NCBI GenBank assembly: GCA_947382355.1
Contig: CANCYR010000024.1
Coordinates: forward strand, 1-48,439
From: an uncultured Lachnospiraceae bacterium
GTDB lineage: Bacteria > Bacillota > Clostridia > Lachnospirales > Lachnospiraceae
Length of the DNA: 48,439 nt
Direction of reading: 5' to 3'
The translations under genes and the position numbers were made by a program. Each line of letters begins with the position of its first letter. The first letter of the stretch is position 1. Shown here piece by piece: positions 1 to 6,756 of this stretch. Under the pieces are notes generated by a model. It was not told the DNA's origin. It did not search any database and saw only the letters and a program-made list of their open reading frames with translations.

Positions 1-4
1 TTTT

Positions 5-74
5 GGACTTACGTCAGCTTTGCTATGCCATAAAATCGTTATTTTTCGATTTACGAAAGCCGACTGCCAAGTCC
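5..74. repeat. Imperfect 70-nt hairpin element
   Basis: The arms begin with GGACTT and close with AAGTCC. The innermost stem is AAATCG/CGATTT around an 8-nt loop at 39-46, with interrupted pairing between. It may be the terminator or 3' end of a gene to the left of the window, or a small dispersed palindrome. The inner ATAAAATCG resembles the inner stem of the hairpin at 41160-41234. No function can be assigned. Confidence 0.4.
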
Positions 75-244
75 TACTTTTAAATCAATGAGTTTTGCTC
101 ATCTCTATTCTCAATTTTCCATGTCATTTTAATTATTTTATGTTTTCATTCTATCACAAACACACTTATAATTCCATGAAATATTCTTTAAACTTTTTTT
201 CCAAATTTTTAACTTCTTGTACGGAAAAAAGTACATTGGTTTCC

Positions 245-273
245 TTGACTGTATACAAAGATTGACATATAAT
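245..273 (+). promoter_or_regulatory. Promoter of the pyruvate formate-lyase operon
   Basis: TTGACT at 245-250 and a perfect TATAAT at 268-273 are separated by exactly 17 bp. This predicts a transcription start near 280 and a leader of about 95 nt. A TGTGA/TCACA inverted repeat (273-277 and 290-294) overlaps the predicted start and could be an operator, but no regulator can be named. The ribosome-binding site GGAGG is at 361-365, ahead of the ATG at 376. Confidence 0.65.
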
Positions 274-375
274 GTGACATATAAAGTTCTCACAGTAATT
301 GGGGACGTTACACACTAGTAACCGGCGGCTTTTACAGTCGTTTAAAAAATTTTTATAATAGGAGGCTATTTCAAA

Positions 376-2415
376 ATGAGACCAGAATGGAAAGATTTTG
401 TAGGTGGCAAATGGGAAAGTGAAATCAATGTACGTGATTTTATCCAGAAGAATTATCATCCTTATGACGGAGACGATACATTCTTATCAGGACCTACACA
501 AAACACAAAGGATTTATGGGAGCAGGTACTTGATCTTCAAAAGCAGGAACGTGAAGCAGGCGGCGTTCTTGATATGGACACAAAGGTTATTTCCACTATT
601 ACATCTCACGGACCGGGATACTTAAACAAGGACAAAGAAACCATCGTTGGTTTCCAGACAGACAAACCTTTCAAGCGTTCCTTACAGCCTTACGGTGGTA
701 TCCGTATGGCAGAAAAGGCTTGCTCCGATAACGGTTATGAGGTTGATCCTGAAGTAAGCGAGTTTTTCTCAACTCACAGAAAGACACATAATGCAGGTGT
801 ATTTGACGTTTATAATCAGGAAATGAGAACATGCCGTTCCGCACATATCATTACAGGTCTTCCAGATGCTTACGGACGCGGACGTATCATCGGCGACTAC
901 AGACGTATCGCTTTATACGGTATTGACAGACTGATTGAAGACAAACAGGATCAGAAGGATTCCACAGGACGTGTTATGACAGATGAAGTAATCCGTCTTC
1001 GCGAAGAAATCTCCGAGCAGATGACCGCTCTTAAGATGATGAAGGAAATGGCTGCTTCTTACGGCTGTGATATTTCCAAACCTGCTACAAATGTACAGGA
1101 AGCTATTCAGGCTACCTACTTCGGTTATCTTTGTGCAGTAAAAGAACAAAACGGCGCTGCCATGTCTCTTGGACGTACTTCTACATTCCTTGACTGCTTT
1201 GCAGAAAGAGACCTTGCAAACGGCACTTTTACAGAAGAACAGATTCAGGAATTTGTTGATCACTTCATTATGAAGTTAAGATGCATCAAATTTGCACGTA
1301 CTCCGGAATACAACCAGATTTTTGCCGGCGATCCTGTATGGGTTACTGAATCTCTTGGCGGTGTTGGTGTTGACGGCCGTCACATGGTATCTAAGATGTC
1401 CTTCCGTTACTTAAACACATTAAATAACTTAGGACCATCCCCAGAACCAAACTTAACCGTTCTTTGGTCTACAAGACTTCCGGAAGGCTGGAAAAAATTC
1501 TGTGCAAAGATGTCCATTAAGACTTCTTCTATCCAGTATGAGAATGACGACTTAATGAGAGTGACACATGGTGATGATTACGGTATTGCATGCTGTGTAT
1601 CTTCCATGGTTATCGGTAAGGAAATGCAGTTCTTCGGCGCTCGTGCTAATCTGGCTAAATGTCTGCTGTATGCTTTAAACGGTGGTGTAGACGAAGTAAG
1701 CAAGAAGCAGGTTGGACCTAAGTACCGTCCGGTTGAAGGCGATGTGCTTGATTTTGATGACGTTATGTCCAAATTCATCGATATGATTGAATGGCAGGCA
1801 GACGTATATGTAAATACCTTGAACATCATTCACTATATGCATGATAAATACTGCTATGAAAGAGCTCAGATGGCTTTGCATGACAGAGATGTAAAACGTT
1901 ACTTTGCAACAGGTGTTGCCGGTCTGTCTATCGTAGCTGACTCTTTATCCGCAATTAAATACGCAAAGGTTGAAGTTGTTCGTGATGAAGACGGAGTCAT
2001 CGTTGACTTCAAGACAACAGGCGAATTCCCGAAATACGGTAATGATGATGACCGGGTTGACTTAATCGCACAGGAAATCGTTCATAAGTTCATGACAGCA
2101 GTAAGAAGACATCACACCTACAGAAACGGTGTTCCTACAACCTCCATCTTAACCATTACTTCTAACGTAACCTATGGTAAAGCAACAGGTAACACACCGG
2201 ACGGACGTAAGAAAGGACAGCCATTTGCTCCTGGTGCTAACCCAATGCACGGACGTGATACTCACGGCGCAGTAGCTTCCTTAGCTTCCGTTGCAAAGCT
2301 TCCATTCAAGGATGCACAGGACGGTATCTCCAATACCTTCTCCATCATTCCCGGCGCTCTTGGCAAGGAAGATCAGGTATTTGCAGGCGATATCGAACTG
2401 GATTTAAGCAAATAA
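376..2415 (+). CDS. pflB: Pyruvate formate-lyase core subunit lacking the glycyl-radical domain
   Basis: Formate C-acetyltransferase converts pyruvate and CoA to acetyl-CoA and formate in mixed-acid fermentation. The 679 residues cover the ten-stranded barrel, including the active-site pair Cys406-Cys407 in GIACCVSS and the family stretch [17 protein letters not shown] near the C-terminus. Family members are usually about 740-760 residues and end with a glycyl-radical domain containing RVSGYAV. Here the frame closes with a genuine TAA just after GDIELDLSK, where the radical domain would begin. That domain is a separate gene at 2714-2959, with a small related gene between them. Each downstream gene has its own ribosome-binding site, so this is a designed split and not a frameshift. 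The radical is presumably installed on the small subunit by PflA (3828-4583). Enzyme assignment is very secure; the two-chain holoenzyme is inference. Confidence 0.95.
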   Translation: MRPEWKDFVGGKWESEINVRDFIQKNYHPYDGDDTFLSGPTQNTKDLWEQVLDLQKQEREAGGVLDMDTKVISTITSHGPGYLNKDKETIVGFQTDKPFKRSLQPYGGIRMAEKACSDNGYEVDPEVSEFFSTHRKTHNAGVFDVYNQEMRTCRSAHIITGLPDAYGRGRIIGDYRRIALYGIDRLIEDKQDQKDSTGRVMTDEVIRLREEISEQMTALKMMKEMAASYGCDISKPATNVQEAIQATYFGYLCAVKEQNGAAMSLGRTSTFLDCFAERDLANGTFTEEQIQEFVDHFIMKLRCIKFARTPEYNQIFAGDPVWVTESLGGVGVDGRHMVSKMSFRYLNTLNNLGPSPEPNLTVLWSTRLPEGWKKFCAKMSIKTSSIQYENDDLMRVTHGDDYGIACCVSSMVIGKEMQFFGARANLAKCLLYALNGGVDEVSKKQVGPKYRPVEGDVLDFDDVMSKFIDMIEWQADVYVNTLNIIHYMHDKYCYERAQMALHDRDVKRYFATGVAGLSIVADSLSAIKYAKVEVVRDEDGVIVDFKTTGEFPKYGNDDDRVDLIAQEIVHKFMTAVRRHHTYRNGVPTTSILTITSNVTYGKATGNTPDGRKKGQPFAPGANPMHGRDTHGAVASLASVAKLPFKDAQDGISNTFSIIPGALGKEDQVFAGDIELDLSK

Positions 2416-2455
2416 TCTTCTTTAATCGGAAGTATTGAGCAAAAGGAGGCCCAAT

Positions 2456-2659
2456 ATGAATGATGATGAAATGATTGATGACCTTATCAAAATGCTGGAT
2501 TCCGGCGTTACCCGCGGGGTCGGTCACTTAAACGTGGACGTTGATGCGACCAACAATACAAAAAAAGATGTGCAGACCATGGGATGTACGGATTGCTCCA
2601 GAACCCCATTGGCATGCAGCGTTCCAACCCTGCATCAGGGTCTGGACGACTACGAATAA
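2456..2659 (+). CDS. Small Cys-rich protein resembling the N-terminal half of a glycyl-radical domain
   Basis: A 67-residue protein between the formate-lyase core and its glycyl-radical subunit. The start is the ATG at 2456, 6 nt after AAAGGAGG; an upstream in-frame start lacks such a site. Residues 8-29 (DDLIKMLD...GHLNVDVD) align with DNLVNLLD...HHLNVNVL of the next gene, so the two look like paralogues. After that the glycyl-radical loop is missing and is replaced by a tail with Cys44, Cys47 and Cys54 (CTDC, then LACS). It could occupy the radical-domain site in the core as a competitor, chaperone or oxygen-protecting plug, or bind metal or a cluster through the cysteines. I do not recognise a named family. 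Coding status is well supported by the start signal and operon position; function is unknown. Confidence 0.75.
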   Translation: MNDDEMIDDLIKMLDSGVTRGVGHLNVDVDATNNTKKDVQTMGCTDCSRTPLACSVPTLHQGLDDYE

Positions 2660-2713
2660 ACGAACCGGTAAACAGAACCAATAACAATTAAAAATTTTCA
2701 GGAGGTAATAATT

Positions 2714-2959
2714 ATGTCAGAAGTAAGTTCAGCTCAAGTAGATAACTTAGTAAATTTATTAGATGGTTATGCAACAAAAGGCGGACATCATCTTAACGTA
2801 AACGTATTAAACAGAGATACCCTGTTAGATGCACAGAAGCATCCGGAAAATTATCCACAGTTAACCATCCGCGTATCCGGATATGCTGTTAACTTCATCA
2901 AGTTAACACCGGAACAACAGGCAGATGTTATCTCTCGTACTTTCCATGAGTCCATCTAA
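2714..2959 (+). CDS. Stand-alone glycyl-radical domain subunit of pyruvate formate-lyase
   Basis: An 81-residue protein equal to the C-terminal domain of normal formate-lyases. [16 protein letters not shown] is followed by [15 protein letters not shown] and [18 protein letters not shown]. Gly56 in RVSGYAV is the residue that would carry the radical after hydrogen abstraction by PflA. The start follows a strong AGGAGG at 2700-2705. It resembles the autonomous 'spare part' protein GrcA/YfiD, which replaces an oxygen-cleaved domain in enterobacteria. Here, however, the core gene has no radical domain of its own, so this protein should be essential for activity. It lies third in the operon, 54 bp after the Cys-rich gene, and ends at the operon terminator. 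Confidence 0.93.
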   Translation: MSEVSSAQVDNLVNLLDGYATKGGHHLNVNVLNRDTLLDAQKHPENYPQLTIRVSGYAVNFIKLTPEQQADVISRTFHESI

Positions 2960-3028
2960 TTGAAGGTATTAGAAGGATTTTGAATGAATTGAACAAGTAG
3001 AAGTAACTTGTAAAATGGCAAATAGAAG

Positions 3029-3066
3029 GGCGTCTGGCAGGAAAATCCTGTTGGGTGCCTTTTTTT
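3029..3066 (+). terminator. Rho-independent terminator of the pfl operon
   Basis: GGCGTCTGGCAGG pairs with CCTGTTGGGTGCC (13 pairs including wobbles) around a short A-rich loop and is followed by seven T residues. It lies about 70 nt after the glycyl-radical subunit stop. Confidence 0.75.
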
Positions 3067-3094
3067 GTGTGTGGGGGTAGTGGCTGCGAGGACG

Positions 3095-3240
3095 TAGGAG
3101 GAGGCATGGCATATAATAGTATTCCGGGCACGCTCCCGCTCTGCAAAAACGCAGCGGTACTAACGCACCAAAATACGGTGCGTAAGGACCGGCGCCTTTG
3201 CCAAGGCCCTGAATACTATTATATGCCATGCCTCCTCCTA
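3095..3240. repeat. Long palindromic element, copy A
   Basis: Two perfectly complementary 30-nt arms (3095-3124 and 3211-3240) enclose an 86-nt core that is itself structured. A small hairpin CTGC/GCAG is followed by CGGTACTAAC, then a perfect 7-bp stem ACGCACC/GGTGCGT and GCCTT/AAGGC. The same core recurs at the right end of the window (48372-48439) with 65 of 68 identical positions, but the arm sequences of the two copies differ. It could be a miniature mobile element or a structured RNA. No coding potential is evident. Confidence 0.8.
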
Positions 3241-3392
3241 CTGGGTATCGAAAGGCCTTCTGTGTGAAAAAAAGGGGGCTGTATGATGATTTTCCTTGGG
3301 GCAGGCTTTGGAGCAGGAAAATTACCGGAAACCAAAAGCCTATAAATCCTTTAAATATAAAAAATAAAAACCGTACATTAAGCCAACACACA

Positions 3393-3619
3393 GCAACAGA
3401 GGGATGAGGGCGGTGGGGAGGCTTTGTTTTTGATGGCGGTTTTCCTTAACAGCCTGCCCACTACCCAGGGAAAAATTGCCACGGACGGCAATTTTAGCCC
3501 TATCGCGCCACGGAAGGCGCTATAGGGCGACCCGCTCGGTACCAACACCTGCTATCAGGCTGTTTAGGAAAACCGCCATCAAAAACTCAGCCTCCCCACC
3601 GCCCTCATCCCTCTGTTGC
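3393..3619. repeat. Long palindromic element, copy B (diverged)
   Basis: Arms of 64 nt (3393-3456 and 3556-3619) match as inverted repeats at 61 of 64 positions and flank a 99-nt core. The core contains a hairpin TTGCC/GGCAA, a 13-bp near-perfect stem (GCCCTATCGCGCC/GGCGCTATAGGGC) and then CCCGCTCGGTACCAAC. That last motif matches the CCCGCTC...CGGTACTAAC part of copy A, with copy A's inner hairpin missing. It is therefore probably a diverged member of the same family, sitting between the pfl operon and pflA. Function unknown. Confidence 0.7.
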
Positions 3620-3780
3620 GTCCTCCACGCCAACTACGTCCTCTATGCCATCTACCTCTCCTTCTACCTCCTCCACCTCCTCTCCCCATCTACTTCCCCT
3701 GCCCCTCTCATATCCACCCCTTTTTCCCCCCCAAACTTTCTCCCCCCACAACTGGCTTTCTTCCCAAGAATATGTTACAC
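3620..3780. other. Strongly strand-asymmetric pyrimidine tract upstream of pflA
   Basis: About 160 bp on the plus strand are almost entirely C and T, with runs of six or more C (complement G/A-rich). The translated frames are low-complexity Pro/Ser/Leu and are not credible genes. Read on the minus strand, the G-run region resembles the G-rich flank of the repeat at the window's right end (48298-48330). It may belong to the palindromic element family. Consequences for pflA transcription cannot be judged. Confidence 0.5.
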
Positions 3781-3827
3781 TTAAACAAGAAATAATAAGC
3801 AAAAACAAAAAGAAACGAGGAATAGAC

Positions 3828-4583
3828 ATGAAAGGAAGAATACATTCTTTAGAAAGCTTCGGCACAGTTGACGGACCCGGCGTGCGTTTTGTAGTATTTG
3901 TTCAGGGCTGTCCCATGCGCTGTGCCTACTGCCACAATCCGGATACATGGAGCACAGAAGGCGGAAAGCTCATGGAGGTTTCTGAAATCATTGATGAATT
4001 TGAAAGAAACCGGAGCTTTTATAAAGGAGGCGGCATCACTGTTACCGGCGGCGAACCTTTGCTTCAGATAGATTTCCTTACAAAGCTTTTTACAGAGGCA
4101 AAGAAACGGGATATCCATACATGTATCGATACTTCCGGCATTGTTTTCAAGCCCCAAAACGAAGAGTTAATTGCCAGACTTGATGTTTTGATGGAACTGA
4201 CCGATTTGGTTATGCTGGATATTAAGCATATTGACCCGGAAGAGCATAAGAAACTTACCAAACAGCCTAATGATGGTATTCTGGCTTTTGCCGAATACTT
4301 ATCGAACCGCGGCGTGGATATTTGGATTCGTCATGTGGTTGTGCCTACCATCACGGATAATGACGAGTATTTGTTTAAGCTTGGCTATTTTATAGGGGGA
4401 CTGAAAACTTTAAAGGCTTTGGATGTGCTTCCCTACCATACTATGGGCAAGCCCAAATATGAGAAGCTGGGGCTTCCTTATCCCTTAGAAGGTATAGAGC
4501 CTATGGATAAAAACAAGGTTGTGGAAAAGAAGCAGATTATCTTGAATGGAATAAAAGAAAAACGCAAAGAATTGAATCAATAA
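3828..4583 (+). CDS. pflA: Pyruvate formate-lyase activating enzyme (radical SAM)
   Basis: A radical-SAM protein of 251 residues that generates the glycyl radical on formate-lyase using S-adenosylmethionine and a [4Fe-4S] cluster. The cluster motif CX3CX2C is Cys28-Cys32-Cys35 (GCPMRCAYCHNPD), and TVTGGEPLLQ follows as the family's SAM-contact motif. The start is ATG 3828 after ACGAGGAA. The open frame runs 61 codons further upstream through the pyrimidine tract, but that extension is Pro/Ser-rich and unlike any PflA. It is separated from its substrate genes by about 0.9 kb of repeats rather than following directly, so it may have its own promoter. Its target here should be Gly56 of the separate 81-residue subunit. 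Confidence 0.95.
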   Translation: MKGRIHSLESFGTVDGPGVRFVVFVQGCPMRCAYCHNPDTWSTEGGKLMEVSEIIDEFERNRSFYKGGGITVTGGEPLLQIDFLTKLFTEAKKRDIHTCIDTSGIVFKPQNEELIARLDVLMELTDLVMLDIKHIDPEEHKKLTKQPNDGILAFAEYLSNRGVDIWIRHVVVPTITDNDEYLFKLGYFIGGLKTLKALDVLPYHTMGKPKYEKLGLPYPLEGIEPMDKNKVVEKKQIILNGIKEKRKELNQ

Positions 4584-4660
4584 TCAAATAATAAATTTTA
4601 CAAATAATCTACTATTTTCCACTTGTATAATGATACTATTTGTATTAAAATAAGCATAGT

Positions 4661-4682
4661 ATTTGATAATAATTTATCAAAT
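4661..4682. promoter_or_regulatory. Palindromic operator candidate upstream of the ferredoxin
   Basis: ATTTGATAA and TTATCAAAT form perfect 9-bp inverted arms around a 4-nt spacer, 39 bp before the ferredoxin start. A TATAAT-like box lies at 4626-4631. The TTGAT/ATCAA half-sites recall FNR/CRP-family sites, but the spacing is not canonical. The site is likely to bind a regulator; its identity is unknown. Confidence 0.4.
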
Positions 4683-4720
4683 GCAACTATCTTATGAACA
4701 TATTTAAGGAGGATAACGTT

Positions 4721-4891
4721 ATGGCATATGTAATCAGTGATGCTTGCGTAAGCTGCGGCGCTTGCGAGGCTCAATGTCCGGTAGGAGCTATTTCCCAGGG
4801 AGACACACAGTTTGAAATCGATCCTGAAAAATGCATCGATTGCGGTTCTTGTGCTGGAACCTGCCCAACAGGCTCTATTTCTCAGGGTTAA
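4721..4891 (+). CDS. 2[4Fe-4S] ferredoxin
   Basis: A 56-residue clostridial-type ferredoxin. Two CX2CX2CX3CP motifs are present (CVSCGACEAQCP and CIDCGSCAGTCP), each giving three ligands to one cluster and the fourth to the other. The start is ATG 4721 after AAGGAGG at 4706-4712, and the start 27 nt upstream is less likely. It is a soluble low-potential electron carrier for pyruvate:ferredoxin oxidoreductase, hydrogenase or reductases. It could also reduce the radical-SAM cluster of PflA, which lies immediately upstream; that link is inferred from position only. It ends at a strong bidirectional terminator. Confidence 0.95.
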   Translation: MAYVISDACVSCGACEAQCPVGAISQGDTQFEIDPEKCIDCGSCAGTCPTGSISQG

Positions 4892-4901
4892 TTACACATT
4901 G

Positions 4902-4932
4902 AAAAGTCCCCGGAACTTCCGGGGACTTTTTT
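4902..4932. terminator. Bidirectional terminator between ferredoxin and dnaB
   Basis: AAAAGTCCCCGG pairs with CCGGGGACTTTT, giving a strong GC stem with A and T tracts on both sides. It serves the plus-strand ferredoxin and the minus-strand dnaB operon, which converge here. Confidence 0.88.
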
Positions 4933-6265
4933 AATGCTGCATATTAGCAAATTTCGTATAATCCGGAAGCCATACAAGCTCTATGGTTCCGATGGGACCG
5001 TTTCTCTGTTTTGCAATGATAATCTCTGCAATGCCTTTCTTTTCCGTATCCTTATTGTAATAATCGTCCCGGTAAATAAACATGACCACGTCCGCATCCT
5101 GCTCGATTGCACCGGATTCACGAAGGTCTGAAAGCATGGGCCTGTGGTCCGGCCTCTGCTCCACGGCACGGCTGAGCTGGGACAATGCCAGTACAGGGAC
5201 CTGAAGCTCTCTTGCAAGAGACTTTAAAGAACGTGATATATCGGATATCTCCTGTTGTCTGGAATCGCTTCTGCCGCTTCCCGACATAAGCTGAAGATAG
5301 TCGATGATAATCATCTTCAAATCATGCTCCAGCTTATATTTCCTGCACTTGCTGCGAAGCTCCGAAATACTGATGCCGGGCGTATCGTCAATAATCAGCC
5401 TGGAACTGCCGATGACTCCTGCGCTTTCAATGAGCTTTTCCCATTCATCATCCTGCAGATTACCGGTACGCAAATGCTGGGAATCCACCCGGGATTCCAG
5501 AGAAAACAGGCGGTTCACAAGCTGTTCCTTTGACATTTCCAGACTGAAGATAGCCACGCACTGATTTTCCTTAAATGCCACATGCTGGGCTATGTTCAAT
5601 ACAAAGGCTGTCTTGCCCATGGAAGGCCTTGCCGCAATCAGCACAAGGTCTGAAGGCTGCATACCCGCCGTCCTGTAATCCAAGTCCAGAAAGCCCGTAG
5701 GAATACCTGTAACCGAGCCCTTGGTCTTGGAAGCCATTTCAATCTTGTCCATGGCATTCATGACAACCTGACGGATTGGAACAAAATCCCCCGTATTCCT
5801 CTTTTGAACCAGCTCAAAAATCCGCTTCTCCGTATCCTCTAAAATAAATTCCATAGATTCTTTTCCTGCATAGCAGGTGTTTGCTATTTCTTCATTTAAA
5901 CGGATAAGCTTGCGCAATGTGGACTTTTCCGCTACAATCTCTGCATAATGCTTAATATTGGCAGATGTGGGCACTACTGCAATTAAATCACGGATAAATT
6001 CCAGGCTTGCCACCTCGGGAGGCACATCCTTTTCCTTTAACCGCTCCTGCAGGGTTACCAAATCCACCGGTTTTCCTTCATCATTTAACTCTACCATTGC
6101 TTCAAATACAATGCCATACTGCTTACTGTAAAAATCATCCCCATGAATAATTTCAGAGGCTACCACGATAGCCTCTTTGTCAATAATCATGGAACCTATT
6201 ACGGATTGCTCCGCCTCAATGCTGTGAGGCAGTACCCGCTTTAATAAAGCTTCCTCTGCTGCCAT
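4931..6265 (-). CDS. dnaB: Replicative DNA helicase DnaB
   Basis: A hexameric 5'-3' helicase that unwinds DNA at the replication fork and binds primase. The N-terminal domain starts at LPHSIEAEQSVIGSMI. The RecA-like C-terminal domain has Walker A ARPSMGKTA, Walker B MIIIDYLQLM, and ALSQLSRAVEQR...LSDLRESGAIEQDAD. Length 444 is normal. The start chosen is ATG 6265 after AAGGGAG, since the longer frame begins with a TTG lacking a ribosome-binding site. It is the last gene of gdpP-rplI-dnaB, a common clostridial and bacillar order. Confidence 0.97.
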   Translation of the reverse strand: MAAEEALLKRVLPHSIEAEQSVIGSMIIDKEAIVVASEIIHGDDFYSKQYGIVFEAMVELNDEGKPVDLVTLQERLKEKDVPPEVASLEFIRDLIAVVPTSANIKHYAEIVAEKSTLRKLIRLNEEIANTCYAGKESMEFILEDTEKRIFELVQKRNTGDFVPIRQVVMNAMDKIEMASKTKGSVTGIPTGFLDLDYRTAGMQPSDLVLIAARPSMGKTAFVLNIAQHVAFKENQCVAIFSLEMSKEQLVNRLFSLESRVDSQHLRTGNLQDDEWEKLIESAGVIGSSRLIIDDTPGISISELRSKCRKYKLEHDLKMIIIDYLQLMSGSGRSDSRQQEISDISRSLKSLARELQVPVLALSQLSRAVEQRPDHRPMLSDLRESGAIEQDADVVMFIYRDDYYNKDTEKKGIAEIIIAKQRNGPIGTIELVWLPDYTKFANMQH

Positions 6266-6309
6266 AGGAGCTCCCTTCTCTGATTTCAAATATGAAACCT
6301 GCCGTGTTT

Positions 6310-6756
6310 TTATTCTTCCTCCACTTTCACGGTAAGCACACCGGTTACCTGCGGATGGAGCTTTACTTTTACTTCAAAGGTGCCAAAGCTTTTAATTGGC
6401 TCGGAAAGCACCAGTTTCTTTTTGTCCATGTCCTTTTTATACTGCTTCGTGTATTCTGTGGCAATTTCCTTGCTGGAAATAGAACCAAATGCCTTGCCGC
6501 CTTCTCCTGCTTTCATATGGACGACTACTTTTTCCTCTTCCATTTCCTTTGCAAGAGCCTGGGCTACTGCCAGATTTTCTGCAGCAATTTTATCTGCATT
6601 TGCCTTTTGCAGCTTTAAATCATTTAAGTTTTTACCGTTTGCTTCAACTCCGATTTTTTGAGGCAATACATAATTTCTTGCAAATCCGTCATTTACATTT
6701 ACGATATCACCTTTTTTGCCTAATTTTTTATCATCCTGCAATAAAATTATTTTCAT
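6310..6756 (-). CDS. rplI: 50S ribosomal protein L9
   Basis: This protein binds 23S rRNA at the base of the L1 stalk and helps maintain reading frame. The N-terminal signature MKIILLQDDKKLGKKGDIV...GFARNYVLPQK is diagnostic. It is followed by the long connecting helix and the C-terminal domain. The 148-residue length is typical. Its ATG overlaps the gdpP stop by 4 nt (ATGA), indicating translational coupling, and dnaB follows after 44 bp. Confidence 0.98.
   Translation of the reverse strand: MKIILLQDDKKLGKKGDIVNVNDGFARNYVLPQKIGVEANGKNLNDLKLQKANADKIAAENLAVAQALAKEMEEEKVVVHMKAGEGGKAFGSISSKEIATEYTKQYKKDMDKKKLVLSEPIKSFGTFEVKVKLHPQVTGVLTVKVEEE

Noticed and set aside
166-459. Minus-strand 97-residue frame across the pflB promoter and start
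   Set aside because: It overlaps the promoter, ribosome-binding site and first codons of pflB, has no ribosome-binding site of its own and resembles no family.
2416-2713. Explaining the split pfl genes as a sequencing frameshift
   Set aside because: The two downstream genes each have their own AGGAGG-type site and start codon, and the middle gene is not part of any normal pfl protein, so no single base change restores a standard enzyme.
3476-3784. Plus-strand 102-residue frame in the repeat region
   Set aside because: It reads through palindrome B and the C/T tract, is low in complexity and lacks a ribosome-binding site.
3645-3827. N-terminal extension of pflA by 61 codons
   Set aside because: It is Pro/Ser-rich translation of a pyrimidine tract. 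The ATG at 3828 has a ribosome-binding site and gives the normal PflA N-terminus.
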